This document shows positions 18,480 to 27,962 of a DNA stretch of 64,000 nucleotides, piece after piece. Numbering within the stretch: the stretch's first letter is position 1; each line of letters opens with the position of its first letter. Source of the stretch: Mesosutterella multiformis (GTDB lineage: Bacteria; Pseudomonadota; Gammaproteobacteria; Burkholderiales; Burkholderiaceae_F). The notes beneath the pieces are model-generated. The model was not told where the DNA came from and ran no database searches. It worked only from the letters and a program-made list of their open reading frames with translations. Made by a program: the position numbers and the translations under genes. The stretch covers positions 1,238,501-1,302,500 of the forward strand of contig NZ_BGZJ01000001.1 of NCBI RefSeq assembly GCF_003402575.1. Reading direction: 5' to 3'.

Positions 18480-19019
18480 ATGAAAAAGCTGAAGTATCTT
18501 CTGCCGCTTGCGCTCTTTATCGTGCTGGCGGGGTTCCTCGTGAAGGGGCTTTATCTGGATCCGCATGAGGTGCCTTCGCCCCTCATCGGGAAACCTGCGC
18601 CGGCGTTCCAGCTGCAGGATCTGAATCATCTTGACCGCACGGTGTCGAGTGATGAGCTGAAGGGGAAGGTCTGGCTCCTGAATGTCTGGGCTTCCTGGTG
18701 CGAAAGCTGCCGGGAAGAGCATCCGTACATCATGCAGCTTGTCCGCAGCGGTGAACTGAAGAATACGGTGGTGGGCCTCCAGTACAAGGATAAGGTGGCT
18801 CCCGGACTCGCGTTCCTGACGCAGTACGGCAACCCCTACACCCTGGTGCTTCGGGATCCGGAAGGTCAGACTGGCATCAATTTCGGTGTCTACGGTGTCC
18901 CTGAGACCTTCATCATTGATAAGAAGGGCATCATCCGTCACAAGGTGATCGGGCCGATGATGCAGAAGGAATGGACGAACGACGTGAAGCCGCTCCTCGC
19001 GAAACTGGAGGCTGAGTAA
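18480..19019 (+). CDS. ccmG: CcmG/DsbE, thiol-disulfide oxidoreductase
   Basis: A 179-residue membrane-anchored thioredoxin-like protein that reduces the CxxCH cysteines of apocytochromes. After an N-terminal anchor the active site is NVWASWCESCREEHP, and the cis-Pro loop is YGVPETF. The active-site pair WCESC lacks the usual Pro of WCxPC forms. It starts two bases after the ccmF stop and abuts ccmH. Confidence 0.95.
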   Translation: MKKLKYLLPLALFIVLAGFLVKGLYLDPHEVPSPLIGKPAPAFQLQDLNHLDRTVSSDELKGKVWLLNVWASWCESCREEHPYIMQLVRSGELKNTVVGLQYKDKVAPGLAFLTQYGNPYTLVLRDPEGQTGINFGVYGVPETFIIDKKGIIRHKVIGPMMQKEWTNDVKPLLAKLEAE

Positions 19020-19636
19020 TGAATCGATTTTTGACCGTACTGTTTGCTTGTGGAACGGCCGTGATCTCAGCGTCAGCCCTGGCAGCGCCTGAGGCGTCTG
19101 CAGGGGCGGTTCAGCCTTCCGCGGCCGCTGCCGCGGTGGCTTCCGCTCCCGCCTCGGCCCCGGCCGCATCGGCAGCCGCTCCCCGTATGGAAGCCCATGA
19201 GGCGGCCTCCGACGAATTCGATCCGGTAAAAAACAAGCGTCTTCTCGCCATCGCAGAAAAGCTCCGCTGCCTCGTCTGCCAGAACCAGACCATTGCGGAA
19301 TCAAACGCGGATCTCGCGATTGATCTGCGCCGCCAGGTGCGGGAGCAGATTGCCGAAGGCCGGACTGATGATGAAATCATCAGCTACATGACGGACCGCT
19401 ACGGCGACTTCGTTCTTTATAAACCGCCTTTCAAGGCATCGACTGTCATTCTCTGGGTCGGCCCGATCGCACTTCTCGTGATCGTGCTTGCCTGGTACTT
19501 CGTGACTGTGCGCCGCCGCAGAAAGCAGCCTGAGGGAGAGGGAAGACCGCTCACGCAGGCAGAGCGCGAGGAGGCGGAGCGTCTGCTCGGCATCCATCCG
19601 GATGATGAAGATTCCCCGAAGGAGAGCCGCAAATGA
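19019..19636 (+). CDS. ccmH: CcmH, cytochrome c maturation thiol protein
   Basis: A 205-residue exported and membrane-anchored protein with the redox motif LRCLVCQNQTIAES. It has an N-terminal signal and one C-terminal helix (VILWVGPIALLVIVLAWYF). It handles apocytochrome thiols with CcmG and CcmF. An Ala/Pro/Ser-rich stretch of about 35 residues between the signal and the domain is unusual. The frame overlaps the ccmG stop and the ccmI start. Confidence 0.94.
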   Translation: MNRFLTVLFACGTAVISASALAAPEASAGAVQPSAAAAAVASAPASAPAASAAAPRMEAHEAASDEFDPVKNKRLLAIAEKLRCLVCQNQTIAESNADLAIDLRRQVREQIAEGRTDDEIISYMTDRYGDFVLYKPPFKASTVILWVGPIALLVIVLAWYFVTVRRRRKQPEGEGRPLTQAEREEAERLLGIHPDDEDSPKESRK

Positions 19637-20922
19637 TGATGGCATTTTTTGTTCTGATCGCCGTGATTTTCTGCGCGGTCGCGGTTGCAATCCTCGGGTT
19701 CGGCCTGCGTTCCAAGCGGGTTTCGGGCCGGGCTGAAAGCGAACTCGTGCAGACCAACGTCGAAGCCCTGAAGGCGAGCTACGCGGACCTGAAGGCCGGG
19801 CACGACGCGGGAAAGATTTCAGACGATGAGTTTGAGGAAACCCGCGCGGAGCTCGAGCGCCGCGTGCTTGATGAAAGCCGCGCCACGGAGTCACTCGACA
19901 AATCCGATAAGCGTGAGCGTCTTACGACACTTGCCTTTATCGCGGTCTTTATTCCGATCGCGGCTGCGGTGATCTACTGGCGCTTCGGCACTTGGGACGC
20001 CATGAATCCGGCGATCGCCGGCATGCAGGCCCAGAATGAGTCGGGCGGTCACTCGATGGCCCAGCTGGATGAACAGCTCGAGAAGCTTGAGAAGAGCCTG
20101 CAGGAAAATCCGAAGAACGTGAATGGCTGGATGCTGCTCGCCCGTACAAACGACGCTCTGAAGCGCTTTGATAAGGCGGCAGCCGCCTATGAGAAGCTTT
20201 CCGTGCTGGTTGACGGCGAAACGAAGGCTGAGGTTCTTGCTGACTGGGCTGACTGCCTTGCGGCGAAGAACGGCTCGCTTGACGGAAAGCCTGAGGAGCT
20301 GGTTGATCAGGCCCTGAAGATTTCCCCGAAACTCTGGAAGGCGCTCGCGCTGAAAGGCACTGCCTACTACAACCGGAACCAGTTCAAGGAGGCCGCGGCC
20401 ACCTGGGAAAAGGTTCTGGCGGATCAGAAGCCGGGGTCTGAGGACTATCAGAGTGTTCTCAATATGGTGAATGACGCCCGGACGAAGGCCGGCATGAAGC
20501 CTCTGACGGGTCCGAGCTCTGTTACCCGTGTGGAACCGAGCCCGGTGTCAGAAGCTGCCGGAAGCCAGCGCGTGGTGTCGGTCTCCGGCACCGTGAGCCT
20601 TGCGGCTGACCTGAAGGCCGGTCTCTCCGGGAACGAAACAGTCTTCATCTTCGCGCGCCCCGTCGAAGGCAGCCGCATGCCGGTTGCTGTGACGCAGGTG
20701 AAGGTGTCGGATCTTCCCGCGAAGTTCACGCTCGACTCCAACATGCGGCTTCCGGGCGGCATGGGCGGTATGGAATCCCTGAAGCAGGTGGTGGTCGGCG
20801 CCCGCGTGTCGAAAACCGGAAACCTGATGCCGCAGCCGGGTGACCTGGAGGGCGACACGCCCGCGGTCGCGGTCGGCAGTTCCAACCTCGTCGTGAAGAT
20901 CACAAAGAAACTCGCGCAGTAA
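19633..20922 (+). CDS. ccmI: CcmI, apocytochrome c chaperone with TPR domain
   Basis: A 429-residue protein with two membrane helices (about residues 3-22 and 97-115) around a cytoplasmic coiled-coil loop (DDEFEETRAELERRVLDE). TPR-like helices follow (GWMLLARTNDALKRFDKAAAAYEKL and on), then a C-terminal beta-rich domain (SVSGTVSLAADL to the end). CcmI binds the apocytochrome C-terminus and presents it to CcmFH. It is the last gene of the operon; a strong terminator follows 31 bp downstream. Confidence 0.92.
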   Translation: MMMAFFVLIAVIFCAVAVAILGFGLRSKRVSGRAESELVQTNVEALKASYADLKAGHDAGKISDDEFEETRAELERRVLDESRATESLDKSDKRERLTTLAFIAVFIPIAAAVIYWRFGTWDAMNPAIAGMQAQNESGGHSMAQLDEQLEKLEKSLQENPKNVNGWMLLARTNDALKRFDKAAAAYEKLSVLVDGETKAEVLADWADCLAAKNGSLDGKPEELVDQALKISPKLWKALALKGTAYYNRNQFKEAAATWEKVLADQKPGSEDYQSVLNMVNDARTKAGMKPLTGPSSVTRVEPSPVSEAAGSQRVVSVSGTVSLAADLKAGLSGNETVFIFARPVEGSRMPVAVTQVKVSDLPAKFTLDSNMRLPGGMGGMESLKQVVVGARVSKTGNLMPQPGDLEGDTPAVAVGSSNLVVKITKKLAQ

Positions 20923-20953
20923 TTTCAGAAGTTTCTTCTGATTCTTTATACCG

Positions 20954-20987
20954 ATTCCCGGCGCAGTGATGTGCCGGGAATTTTTTT
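20954..20987 (+). terminator. Terminator of the ccm operon
   Basis: ATTCCCGGC (20954-20962) pairs with GCCGGGAAT (20973-20981), followed by seven T. It closes the ccm operon. An in-frame GTG for the next gene inside this hairpin (20971) is therefore rejected as its start. Confidence 0.9.
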
Positions 20988-21084
20988 GAGTGAGAAGACC
21001 GGGTTCAGGCTGTCTTTCTCCGCCGTTCCGCTAAACTTTACTCATTCGGCTTTCCGACAGTTTTTGAAAAAAGGCGGCGCAGTC

Positions 21085-21885
21085 ATGTCAGCAGCAGATA
21101 CTGAAAAGAAGATTTCCCGGACCTATGTCATCCCCGGAAAGGGGAAGCGGATCGGGGAGGGCGCGCCCGGCATTCTCGTTTCGGCGACAGGACGCACGCC
21201 TGAGGCGATCCTTGAAGCGGTGAAGCGGCTGGCAGCTGATCCTGCGGTTGATGGAATTGAGCTGAGACTGGATCACCTCGATTCCGGCCGGAACAGCGAT
21301 CAGATTCTTGAAATCACGGGGCTCGTGAATCAGGCTTACGCCGCGGCTCCCGATAAAATTCTCATTGCCACAGTGAGAACCGGTAAGGAAGGCGGTGAAG
21401 CAAGCTATACGGCCGCGGAGTACCTGCGGCTTCTCGGGAGTCTGATCCGGTACTCCCGGATGGATCTGATTGATCTGGAGGTGTCGCGCGGAGAAGAGCT
21501 CCTCGCCCCCCTTGTTGAAGCCGCGCACGCGGCTGGAATCGGCGTGATCATGAGCAGCCATAATTTCTCTGAAACTCCGGATTCGGAGAAACTCCGCGAG
21601 ACTCTGGAACTCGAGCGGAAGCTGGGAGGAGACATTCTGAAACTCGCCGTGATGCCCCGGAAGGCGTCCGACGTGGCAAGACTTCTGCTCGTGACAGCGG
21701 AAGCCCGTGAAGCGGGGCTTGGCCCGCTTGTCACGATGGCGATGGGGCCGCTGGGTTCCATCTCCCGGGTATCAGGCGGTATCTTCGGTTCAGCGCTTAC
21801 CTTTGCGATGTCCGGCACGGCGTCTGCTCCGGGGCAGATGGCAGTGGAGGATGTGAAACGGTCCCTCGGACTCTTTTCCGTCTGA
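21085..21885 (+). CDS. aroD: Type I 3-dehydroquinate dehydratase
   Basis: A 266-residue class I enzyme of the shikimate pathway that dehydrates 3-dehydroquinate through a Schiff base. Seen are GIELRLDHLD, the catalytic His in MSSHNFSETP, the Schiff-base Lys in GDILKLAVMP, the SRVSGGIFGS phosphate-side loop, and the closing ASAPGQM loop. The Met at 21085 (MSAADTEK) is chosen because the frame upstream runs into the ccm terminator. It is monocistronic, bounded by terminators on both sides. Confidence 0.95.
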   Translation: MSAADTEKKISRTYVIPGKGKRIGEGAPGILVSATGRTPEAILEAVKRLAADPAVDGIELRLDHLDSGRNSDQILEITGLVNQAYAAAPDKILIATVRTGKEGGEASYTAAEYLRLLGSLIRYSRMDLIDLEVSRGEELLAPLVEAAHAAGIGVIMSSHNFSETPDSEKLRETLELERKLGGDILKLAVMPRKASDVARLLLVTAEAREAGLGPLVTMAMGPLGSISRVSGGIFGSALTFAMSGTASAPGQMAVEDVKRSLGLFSV

Positions 21886-21903
21886 CAGAAACCGGTGAAC
21901 GAT

Positions 21904-21942
21904 AAAAAAGCTGCAGTCTCCATTCAGAGCTGCAGCTTTTTT
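21904..21942. terminator. Bidirectional terminator between aroD and ankyrin gene
   Basis: AAAAAAGCTGCAG (21904-21916) is the reverse complement of CTGCAGCTTTTTT (21930-21942), a perfect stem flanked by A-run and T-run. It serves the convergent genes aroD and the ankyrin protein. Confidence 0.92.
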
Positions 21943-21978
21943 CATGGAATGCGGAGATTCAGAACTCCGCTTTCCTGA

Positions 21979-22689
21979 TTACTTCGCGCACTTATTGGTG
22001 GCAAGAAGATCCGCGAGCTTCGTATCCGTCGTGGTCTTATTCGCGCGGACCATATCGGCCGGGCTCTGGCCGTGGTCGTTGCAGAGATCCTTGCGGGCAC
22101 CGGCCTTCAGGAGGCGCTCGATACAGGGGCGGTTCGCGATGCGGGCCGCCATGAAGAGCGGCGTGACACCGGACTTCGTGCGGACATTCACGTTCGCGCC
22201 CTTCTTGATGAAGAGATCGACGAGTTCAGAAGAGCCTGCGGCCGCGGCGTAGTGAAGGGGAGACCAGCCGGAGGTGCGGTCAACAATAGCGCCCTTTGCA
22301 AGGAGCGCCTTCACGAGCGGCACGTTCTTCTTATAGGCCGCGACCATCAGAGCGGATTCACCCGAGGGATTCGCTTTGTCGACATCGAGTCCCTTCGCGT
22401 TCAGCAGCAGGTCGATCACGTCGGTGTTATCCGCGCGGATGGCGTAGACGAGCGCCGGGTCGCCGTTCGGCATTTTCACGTTCGGGCTGTAGCCCTGGGC
22501 GAGCATCTTCTTCACCACGTCGCCGCGGTTATTTTTCACGGCGCCGGTGAAGTTGGCGTAGAGCTCTTCAGGACCCATTTGGGCCGCTGAAGCGGCCGCC
22601 GGGAAGCTGAGCACCGCAGCCGGCGCGAGCGTCATCATGGCGGCGGCAAAAGCCGATGCGAGCGTAATCTTCAGAGAAGTCTGTTTCAT
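21979..22689 (-). CDS. Exported ankyrin-repeat protein
   Basis: A 236-residue protein with an N-terminal Sec-type signal (MKQTSLKITLASAFAAAMM to about ASAAQ) followed by four to five ankyrin repeats, for example GWSPLHYAAAAGSSELVDLF and GVTPLFMAARIANRPCIERL. Ankyrin domains mediate protein binding; the partner is unknown. The start at 22689 is used because the open frame before it lacks signal character. The gene is convergent to aroD, 56 bp after tatD. Confidence 0.88.
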   Translation of the reverse strand: MKQTSLKITLASAFAAAMMTLAPAAVLSFPAAASAAQMGPEELYANFTGAVKNNRGDVVKKMLAQGYSPNVKMPNGDPALVYAIRADNTDVIDLLLNAKGLDVDKANPSGESALMVAAYKKNVPLVKALLAKGAIVDRTSGWSPLHYAAAAGSSELVDLFIKKGANVNVRTKSGVTPLFMAARIANRPCIERLLKAGARKDLCNDHGQSPADMVRANKTTTDTKLADLLATNKCAK

Positions 22690-22745
22690 GCTTTCAATCC
22701 TGTGTATTCCAAAAGCGCTTCCGCATGGGAAAGAGCCGGGATGGC

Positions 22746-23546
22746 TCATTCTCCGGAGACCGGCGGCGGGAGGCGGAAGAACCGGCGGGCGTTGGCCTCA
22801 GTCATGCGGGCTGCCTCTTCAGCAGCGATCTGATGCAATGCGGCTATTTTAGCGACGGTATACGCGACAAAGGAAGGTTCATTCCTGCGTCCGCGCTTCG
22901 GTACAGGCGCCAGATAGGGGCAGTCAGTCTCTGCAAGAATCCTATCCATGGGGATCGCGGCGCAGGCGTCCTGAATTGCAACAGAACGTTTAAATGTCAT
23001 ATTTCCGTTAATGCCGATCATTCCGCCGGCATCAAGCGCCTTTTTGGCGACCTCCGCGGTGGAGGAGAAGCAGTGGAGAACAAACCCGGTTTCTCCGGCA
23101 TTTTCGGATTTCAGAATGTCGACTGCTTCTGACTCCGCGTCCCGGGCATGAATGATGAGAGGCTTCCCGAGGCGCTTCGCGGCCTCGATATGACGGAGGA
23201 ACCGCTCAACCTGCCACGGGCAGGGGGGCTTATGCCAGTAATAATCAAGGCCGGTCTCTCCGACCGCTACAAAGTTCGGATCTGCATTCGCGCTGCAGAT
23301 TTCCTCAACTGTCGGCTCGTGATCCACATCCTGATACTCAGGGTGCAGTGCCCAGGCGCCCCAAAGGTAGCCCGGGTGCTGACTGAGGAGTGCCCGGAGC
23401 GGCTTAAGCTCCGGGTCCTCGCAGCCGATGACGACAGCTCCTGTCAGCCCGGACTCTTTCATCCGGGCGATCACTTCCTCCCGGTCCTCATCAAACTCTT
23501 TTGAGTTGATGTGGCAGTGGGAGTCAAAAAGCCTCATCCCGGTCAT
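22746..23546 (-). CDS. tatD: TatD-family metal-dependent hydrolase/DNase
   Basis: A 266-residue TIM-barrel hydrolase. The metal ligands are visible as DSHCHI, the Glu in VGETGLDYYWH, the histidines in IIHARDA and VLHCFS, and the Asp in LAETDCPYLAP. TatD proteins are 3'-5' exonucleases with proposed roles in DNA repair or turnover. The start may be MTGM (23546) or three codons later (MRLF). It follows the acyl-CoA ligase by five bases, so it is probably co-transcribed. Confidence 0.92.
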   Translation of the reverse strand: MTGMRLFDSHCHINSKEFDEDREEVIARMKESGLTGAVVIGCEDPELKPLRALLSQHPGYLWGAWALHPEYQDVDHEPTVEEICSANADPNFVAVGETGLDYYWHKPPCPWQVERFLRHIEAAKRLGKPLIIHARDAESEAVDILKSENAGETGFVLHCFSSTAEVAKKALDAGGMIGINGNMTFKRSVAIQDACAAIPMDRILAETDCPYLAPVPKRGRRNEPSFVAYTVAKIAALHQIAAEEAARMTEANARRFFRLPPPVSGE

Positions 23547-23551
23547 GCCGA

Positions 23552-25402
23552 TCAGGCCTTGCTGTTCGCGTAGAGTTCTTCGATCAGCGCGAGATAGTGC
23601 TTCGTGATCACGCGGCGGCGCAGCTTCATCGTGCTGGTCGTCATGCCGTTTTCAGGCGTCCAGTGTTCGCTCAGGATACGGACAGCGCGCGGCACGCCGT
23701 ACTGCGGGAACTGACGCGTAAGCTTCCGGATCCGCTGCAGCACAGCGCGCTGTGCCTGACGGCTTTCGTAGGAGGCAGGATCCTTTGGGTCGAGCGAGAG
23801 TTCCGCGCAGAAATTTTCCCAGCGCGTCGGGTTAACGACGACGAGCACCGCGACGAACGGCCGGTCCTCACCGATGATCATCACCTGCTCAAAAAGCGGA
23901 TCCGACTGGATGGCGAACTCAAGATCCACAGGCGGAATCTTTTCACCGGTGGACGTCACGATGATTTCCTTGATGCGGCCCTTGATGCGGATACGCCCGC
24001 CGTCAGAGAGATCCGCCTGGTCACCGGTCTTCAGGAAGCCATCCTCCGTGAAGGTTTCCTTAGTGGCATCCGGACGGTGCCAGTAGCCCTTCATGACCTG
24101 CGGCCCGCGCACGAGGAGTTCATCATTCGCGCCGAGCTTCACTTCAATACCGGGGAGCGGCTTTCCGACCGTGGTCGGATGGTTGCCGACCGTTTCGGAC
24201 ATCGAAATCATCGGGGCCGATTCCGTGAGGCCATAGCCCTGGCGGAGATTGATGCCCATCGCGCAGAAGAATTTCGCGATGGAGTAATTCAGGGCAGCGC
24301 CGCCAGAGATCAGATCACGGATACGGCCGCCGAAAAGGGCGCGGACCCGGGTGCCGATCTTCGCGTCGAGATCAGGCCACGCGGCGTCATCCAGTTCCTC
24401 GCGAGGGCTGTGCTCCACAGGAAGGCTGTTCTTGCGGCAGAATCGGCGCCAGCCCACTTCCTGAGCCCAGGCGAGCGTCTGAACGGCGGCTTCGCCTTCG
24501 GAAGCGATCTGATTCACGAAACTCGTATGAATCTTTTCCAGAACTCGCGGCACGGTGTTCATCGTGGTGGGCTGCGCGTGCTGCATGTCTTCCGTGAGTG
24601 ACTGAATACCGCGCGAGATCACAAGCTGAGAGCCGACTGCAACAGCGAGGTAATAAGCGACCGTTCGCTCAAAGGCGTGGGAGAGCGGCAGGTAGCTGAG
24701 TGATACGTCCTGCTCGGTAAGCGGGAGGCACTGCCAGGTCTGGCTGCAGTTCGCGACAAGCGAGCTGTGAGTCAGCATGACGCCCTTCGGGCGGCCGGTA
24801 GTGCCGGACGTGTAGACGAGAGCCGCGAGATCTTCCGGAGCCGGACGATCCGCCGGATCGATTTCATAATCTTCGCCGGCCGCGAGCCAGTCCGTCACCG
24901 CTTCAACACGCGGTGTTCCGTGGAACTCTTTTTCAGTCGGGGTGTCAGAGCAGAGCACGACGGTTCCGAGTGCTGAGAGATCAAGCGTCGGATCAGCATC
25001 CCGGATCGAGTGCCAGCGGGCTTCAGACGCCGTGACGAGAGCCCGCGCGCCGCTGTCCGAGAGGACAAAAGCGCAGGCAGACGGCGTATCGATCGCGTGC
25101 ATCGGCACAGGAGTCATGCCGCAGGCGAGCACAGACTGGTCAATCAGAAGGGATTCGATGCTGTTCGTGAGAAGCACCGCGACGCGATCGCCCTTCTTCA
25201 GACCGGATGCCTTGAGGGCCTTCTGCCAGCGGCGGACCGCGGACAGAAATTCCTTCCATGTGATGGAGGCCCAGGCTTCAGTCGCCCGGTCAAACCACTG
25301 ATAGGCGATACGGTCAGGCCACGTGGCGGCCGTATGCTCAAGCATCTCAGGGAGCGTTCTGCAGCCCTTCGGAAATTCCGGATAGGTATTCATTTCAGTC
25401 AT
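23552..25402 (-). CDS. Long-chain acyl-CoA synthetase (AMP-forming), copy 2
   Basis: A 616-residue AMP-binding enzyme that activates fatty acids to acyl-CoA. The P-loop-like motif YTSGTTGRPKGVMLTH is near residue 190, the A5 motif GYGLTESAPMIS near 390, and the TGD plus GRIKEIIVTSTGEKI core near 460-480. It is a close paralogue of the gene just upstream (25409-27265), with matching motif order and length, so the pair is a tandem duplication. It is separated from its partner by six bases. Substrate chain length cannot be read from sequence. Confidence 0.92.
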   Translation of the reverse strand: MTEMNTYPEFPKGCRTLPEMLEHTAATWPDRIAYQWFDRATEAWASITWKEFLSAVRRWQKALKASGLKKGDRVAVLLTNSIESLLIDQSVLACGMTPVPMHAIDTPSACAFVLSDSGARALVTASEARWHSIRDADPTLDLSALGTVVLCSDTPTEKEFHGTPRVEAVTDWLAAGEDYEIDPADRPAPEDLAALVYTSGTTGRPKGVMLTHSSLVANCSQTWQCLPLTEQDVSLSYLPLSHAFERTVAYYLAVAVGSQLVISRGIQSLTEDMQHAQPTTMNTVPRVLEKIHTSFVNQIASEGEAAVQTLAWAQEVGWRRFCRKNSLPVEHSPREELDDAAWPDLDAKIGTRVRALFGGRIRDLISGGAALNYSIAKFFCAMGINLRQGYGLTESAPMISMSETVGNHPTTVGKPLPGIEVKLGANDELLVRGPQVMKGYWHRPDATKETFTEDGFLKTGDQADLSDGGRIRIKGRIKEIIVTSTGEKIPPVDLEFAIQSDPLFEQVMIIGEDRPFVAVLVVVNPTRWENFCAELSLDPKDPASYESRQAQRAVLQRIRKLTRQFPQYGVPRAVRILSEHWTPENGMTTSTMKLRRRVITKHYLALIEELYANSKA

Positions 25403-25408
25403 TCTGTA

Positions 25409-27265
25409 TCACTCACCTCGTTTCGCGTAGAGTTCGTCAATTTCCTTCTCAAGGTTCGCGAGGATTATCCGCCGCTTCAGCTTAAGCGTCGGGGTCATTG
25501 TTCCATTTTCAATGGTCCAGGGAGAGCGTGTGAGGTAGACATCACGCGGCACTCCGTAATTGGGGAAGTTTCGGGTTGCGGCACGGATCCGCTTCGTTAC
25601 GGCTTGACGGGCAGCGCGGCTTCTGAAGCTCTCCGCGTCAGTCGGATCCAGCGACAGGCTTTCGCAGAGTTTTTCCCACTCGAGCGGATTCACGACGACA
25701 AGCGCTGTGATGAACGGGCGGTTCTCTCCGACCACCATCACCTGGTTCACGAGCGGATCCATACCGATTGCCTGTTCAAGGTCATCCGGCGGGATTTTTT
25801 CACCGCTCGATGTCACGATGATTTCCTTGATCCGGCCTTTGATTCTGATCTGGCCGTCTGAATAAATCTCCGCGACGTCTCCGGTGTGAAGCCAGCCATC
25901 AGGATCAATCGCCTTAGCGGTTGCCTCAGGCAGCTTCCAGTAGCCCTTCATCACACAGGGACCGCGCACGAGCAGTTCGTCACCGTCCCCGAGTTTCGCC
26001 TGAACATTGGGCAGAGCCGGTCCGACCGTGTTCGGATTGATCGCCCCCATTTTGTTCACGGCGATAATCGGCGAATGTTCAGTCATGCCATACCCCTGAA
26101 CAATCCGGATGCCGAGGCCAAGAAGGATCCGCGAGACCGCGGGATTCAGCGCGGCGCCGCCCGATACAAAGCAGTACACGTCGGGGTGCTCGCCGAACGC
26201 GCGGCGGACCACTGAGCCGACCTTCCGGTCGAGGAACCCTGACACAAACGGATCGAGAAGCGAAATCGCTCCGCCATCAACCGGCAGGTGATTCTCGCGG
26301 CAGAAATTCCGGTAGCCGACATCGACCGCCCAGTGGAAGATTCTCTGGGCTAAAGGCGGCTGCTTCTTCAAAGTCTGAAGAATCTTCGCGCAGATCTGCT
26401 CATAGATCCGAGGCACCCCCATCATCACATTCGGAGACGCGAGCTGCATATCCTGGGCGAGTGTCGCGATCGAGCGGCAGAAGACGATCGCGTTTCCCAT
26501 TCCCATGCCGACGTAGTAGGTCGTCGTCCGCTCAAAGGTGTGCGAGAGCGGCAGGAAGGAGAACCAGCGATCATGAGGTCGGGGGCATAGGTGCTTCAGC
26601 ACAGCGCGCACGTTGCAGAGCACGTTGAGGTGCGTAAGCATGACGCCCTTCGGGCGGCCGGTGGTGCCGGAGGTATAGACGAGGGCCGCGAGATCCCCTC
26701 CCTTCGGAGGCGGAGGAAGCGGTGTTCCGGCACCTTCTTTTAAGAAGGTTTCGAGGGGAATCACTCTGGGGTGAGCGTCGGAATCCTCAGCCGGAACCTC
26801 ATCATCCGTGATCACAACGAGCTGCAGGTCGGGAAGGTCGACGCCGGACGTGCGGATGCCCTTCCACTTAAGGTACTTGTTCGTGACAAGCACCTTGGAG
26901 CCTGAGTCTGAGAGGATATAGGCCGAGGACCCCGGGGTGTCGATCGCGTGGAGCGGCACCGGGGTGAGAGCGTCGGAAAGGACCCCCTGATCGAAGCAGA
27001 TCGCGTCAATCGAATTTGGCATCAGCATGGCGCATCGGTCGCCGCGGCTGAGGTTCAGTGCCGCGAAGGCCTCGCGCCAGCGCTGCACCCGGGCATCCAT
27101 TTCCCTGAATGTCAGGCTGATCCAGCGCTTCTCGCGGGTGCTGTATTCGCGGAAGGCTTCATCGTCTCCCCGGTCCGGAAGGTTATGCGTGAGCAGCTCG
27201 GGGAGCGTCTGCAGTAGATCCAGGCTCTTCGCCCGGGCTGCTGAAGTATCAGTTTGCTGAGCCAA
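25409..27265 (-). CDS. Long-chain acyl-CoA synthetase (AMP-forming), copy 1
   Basis: A 618-residue AMP-binding enzyme with YTSGTTGRPKGVMLTHLN, GYGMTEHSPIIA and GRIKEIIVTSSGEKIPPDD. The proposed start is a TTG at 27265 (reading MAQQTDTSAARAK), eight bases after an AGAAGGA ribosome site; the frame is open far upstream but that part is low-complexity Arg/Ala. It is the first gene of a three-gene unit with the paralogue and tatD. The 274-bp gap upstream (27266-27539) holds the presumed promoter and no gene. Confidence 0.9.
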   Translation of the reverse strand: MAQQTDTSAARAKSLDLLQTLPELLTHNLPDRGDDEAFREYSTREKRWISLTFREMDARVQRWREAFAALNLSRGDRCAMLMPNSIDAICFDQGVLSDALTPVPLHAIDTPGSSAYILSDSGSKVLVTNKYLKWKGIRTSGVDLPDLQLVVITDDEVPAEDSDAHPRVIPLETFLKEGAGTPLPPPPKGGDLAALVYTSGTTGRPKGVMLTHLNVLCNVRAVLKHLCPRPHDRWFSFLPLSHTFERTTTYYVGMGMGNAIVFCRSIATLAQDMQLASPNVMMGVPRIYEQICAKILQTLKKQPPLAQRIFHWAVDVGYRNFCRENHLPVDGGAISLLDPFVSGFLDRKVGSVVRRAFGEHPDVYCFVSGGAALNPAVSRILLGLGIRIVQGYGMTEHSPIIAVNKMGAINPNTVGPALPNVQAKLGDGDELLVRGPCVMKGYWKLPEATAKAIDPDGWLHTGDVAEIYSDGQIRIKGRIKEIIVTSSGEKIPPDDLEQAIGMDPLVNQVMVVGENRPFITALVVVNPLEWEKLCESLSLDPTDAESFRSRAARQAVTKRIRAATRNFPNYGVPRDVYLTRSPWTIENGTMTPTLKLKRRIILANLEKEIDELYAKRGE

Positions 27266-27539
27266 TTTGTATTCCTTCTGATCTTTCCGGAGTTTGGCAG
27301 CCGCGGATCGGGGGCGCGCCGCTGCAGACTTTGCAGCTGTCCAGGGGGCGTCCCCGGCCCCGGCGCATTCACTGCGTGGACGGCTGTTCGAGGGATAACG
27401 ATAACGCAACAGGGCGTTTTATGCCGGTTTTTTTAGCCTCAGGCTTATCCGAGGAATGTATTCAACCGGGCGCTTTCCGTGATGTTCGGAACTGATCAGG
27501 CGTGTTTTGCGGGATTAAAGAAAAGATAGGGATAAAAGC

Positions 27540-27923
27540 TTAGGTCTTATCTCTTTTTGGGTAATCCGGGGATTTCGAATCGGAATGCGGGGTTTCCGGT
27601 GCGTTTTCTGCCGGCTCCGGAGTGTCTCCCTCGGGATCCTCGCGATGACGGCCGGCAAGTCCCTCAGCCATCTGCCCGAAGTCTGACATCGCGCCGGTCA
27701 GGCTTTCCGTCAAGGCCTCACACCGGCTGATCCAGCCATTGATGGTCTCACGCAGCAGGATGAGAAAGGCGCGGCACTCTTTCGGCATGAGGAGATAAAT
27801 AAGGAGCAGACAGACGGTAGCGGCCACCAGCGCTATCAGCACTGCAGCCGCTGCCCAGAGCAGAAGGGCACCGCCAAGAATCGCCGCAATGGCGGTGAGA
27901 ATCCCCTTCGTCAGTTTTTCCAT
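27540..27923 (-). CDS. Small membrane protein at the end of the fez-like locus
   Basis: A 127-residue protein not assigned to a family. Two hydrophobic segments lie at about residues 8-46 (GILTAIAAILGGALLLW and VLIALVAATVCLLLIYLLM). A short amphipathic region follows, then an acidic Pro/Glu/Asp/Ser-rich tail of about 40 residues ending in a basic cluster. It is last in the set starting with the 101-residue protein and the ATPase, 39 bp after the FezC-like gene. Small membrane proteins with acidic tails would fit a membrane-bounded iron store, but this is only context. Confidence 0.7.
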   Translation of the reverse strand: MEKLTKGILTAIAAILGGALLLWAAAAVLIALVAATVCLLLIYLLMPKECRAFLILLRETINGWISRCEALTESLTGAMSDFGQMAEGLAGRHREDPEGDTPEPAENAPETPHSDSKSPDYPKRDKT

Positions 27924-27962
27924 GCCTTAAACCTTCCGGGGCCCGTCAGAGCCCCATTCCTA

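Noticed and set aside
20971-21084. Longer N-terminus for aroD
   Set aside because: The upstream GTG is inside the ccm terminator hairpin, and the extra residues have no family counterpart.
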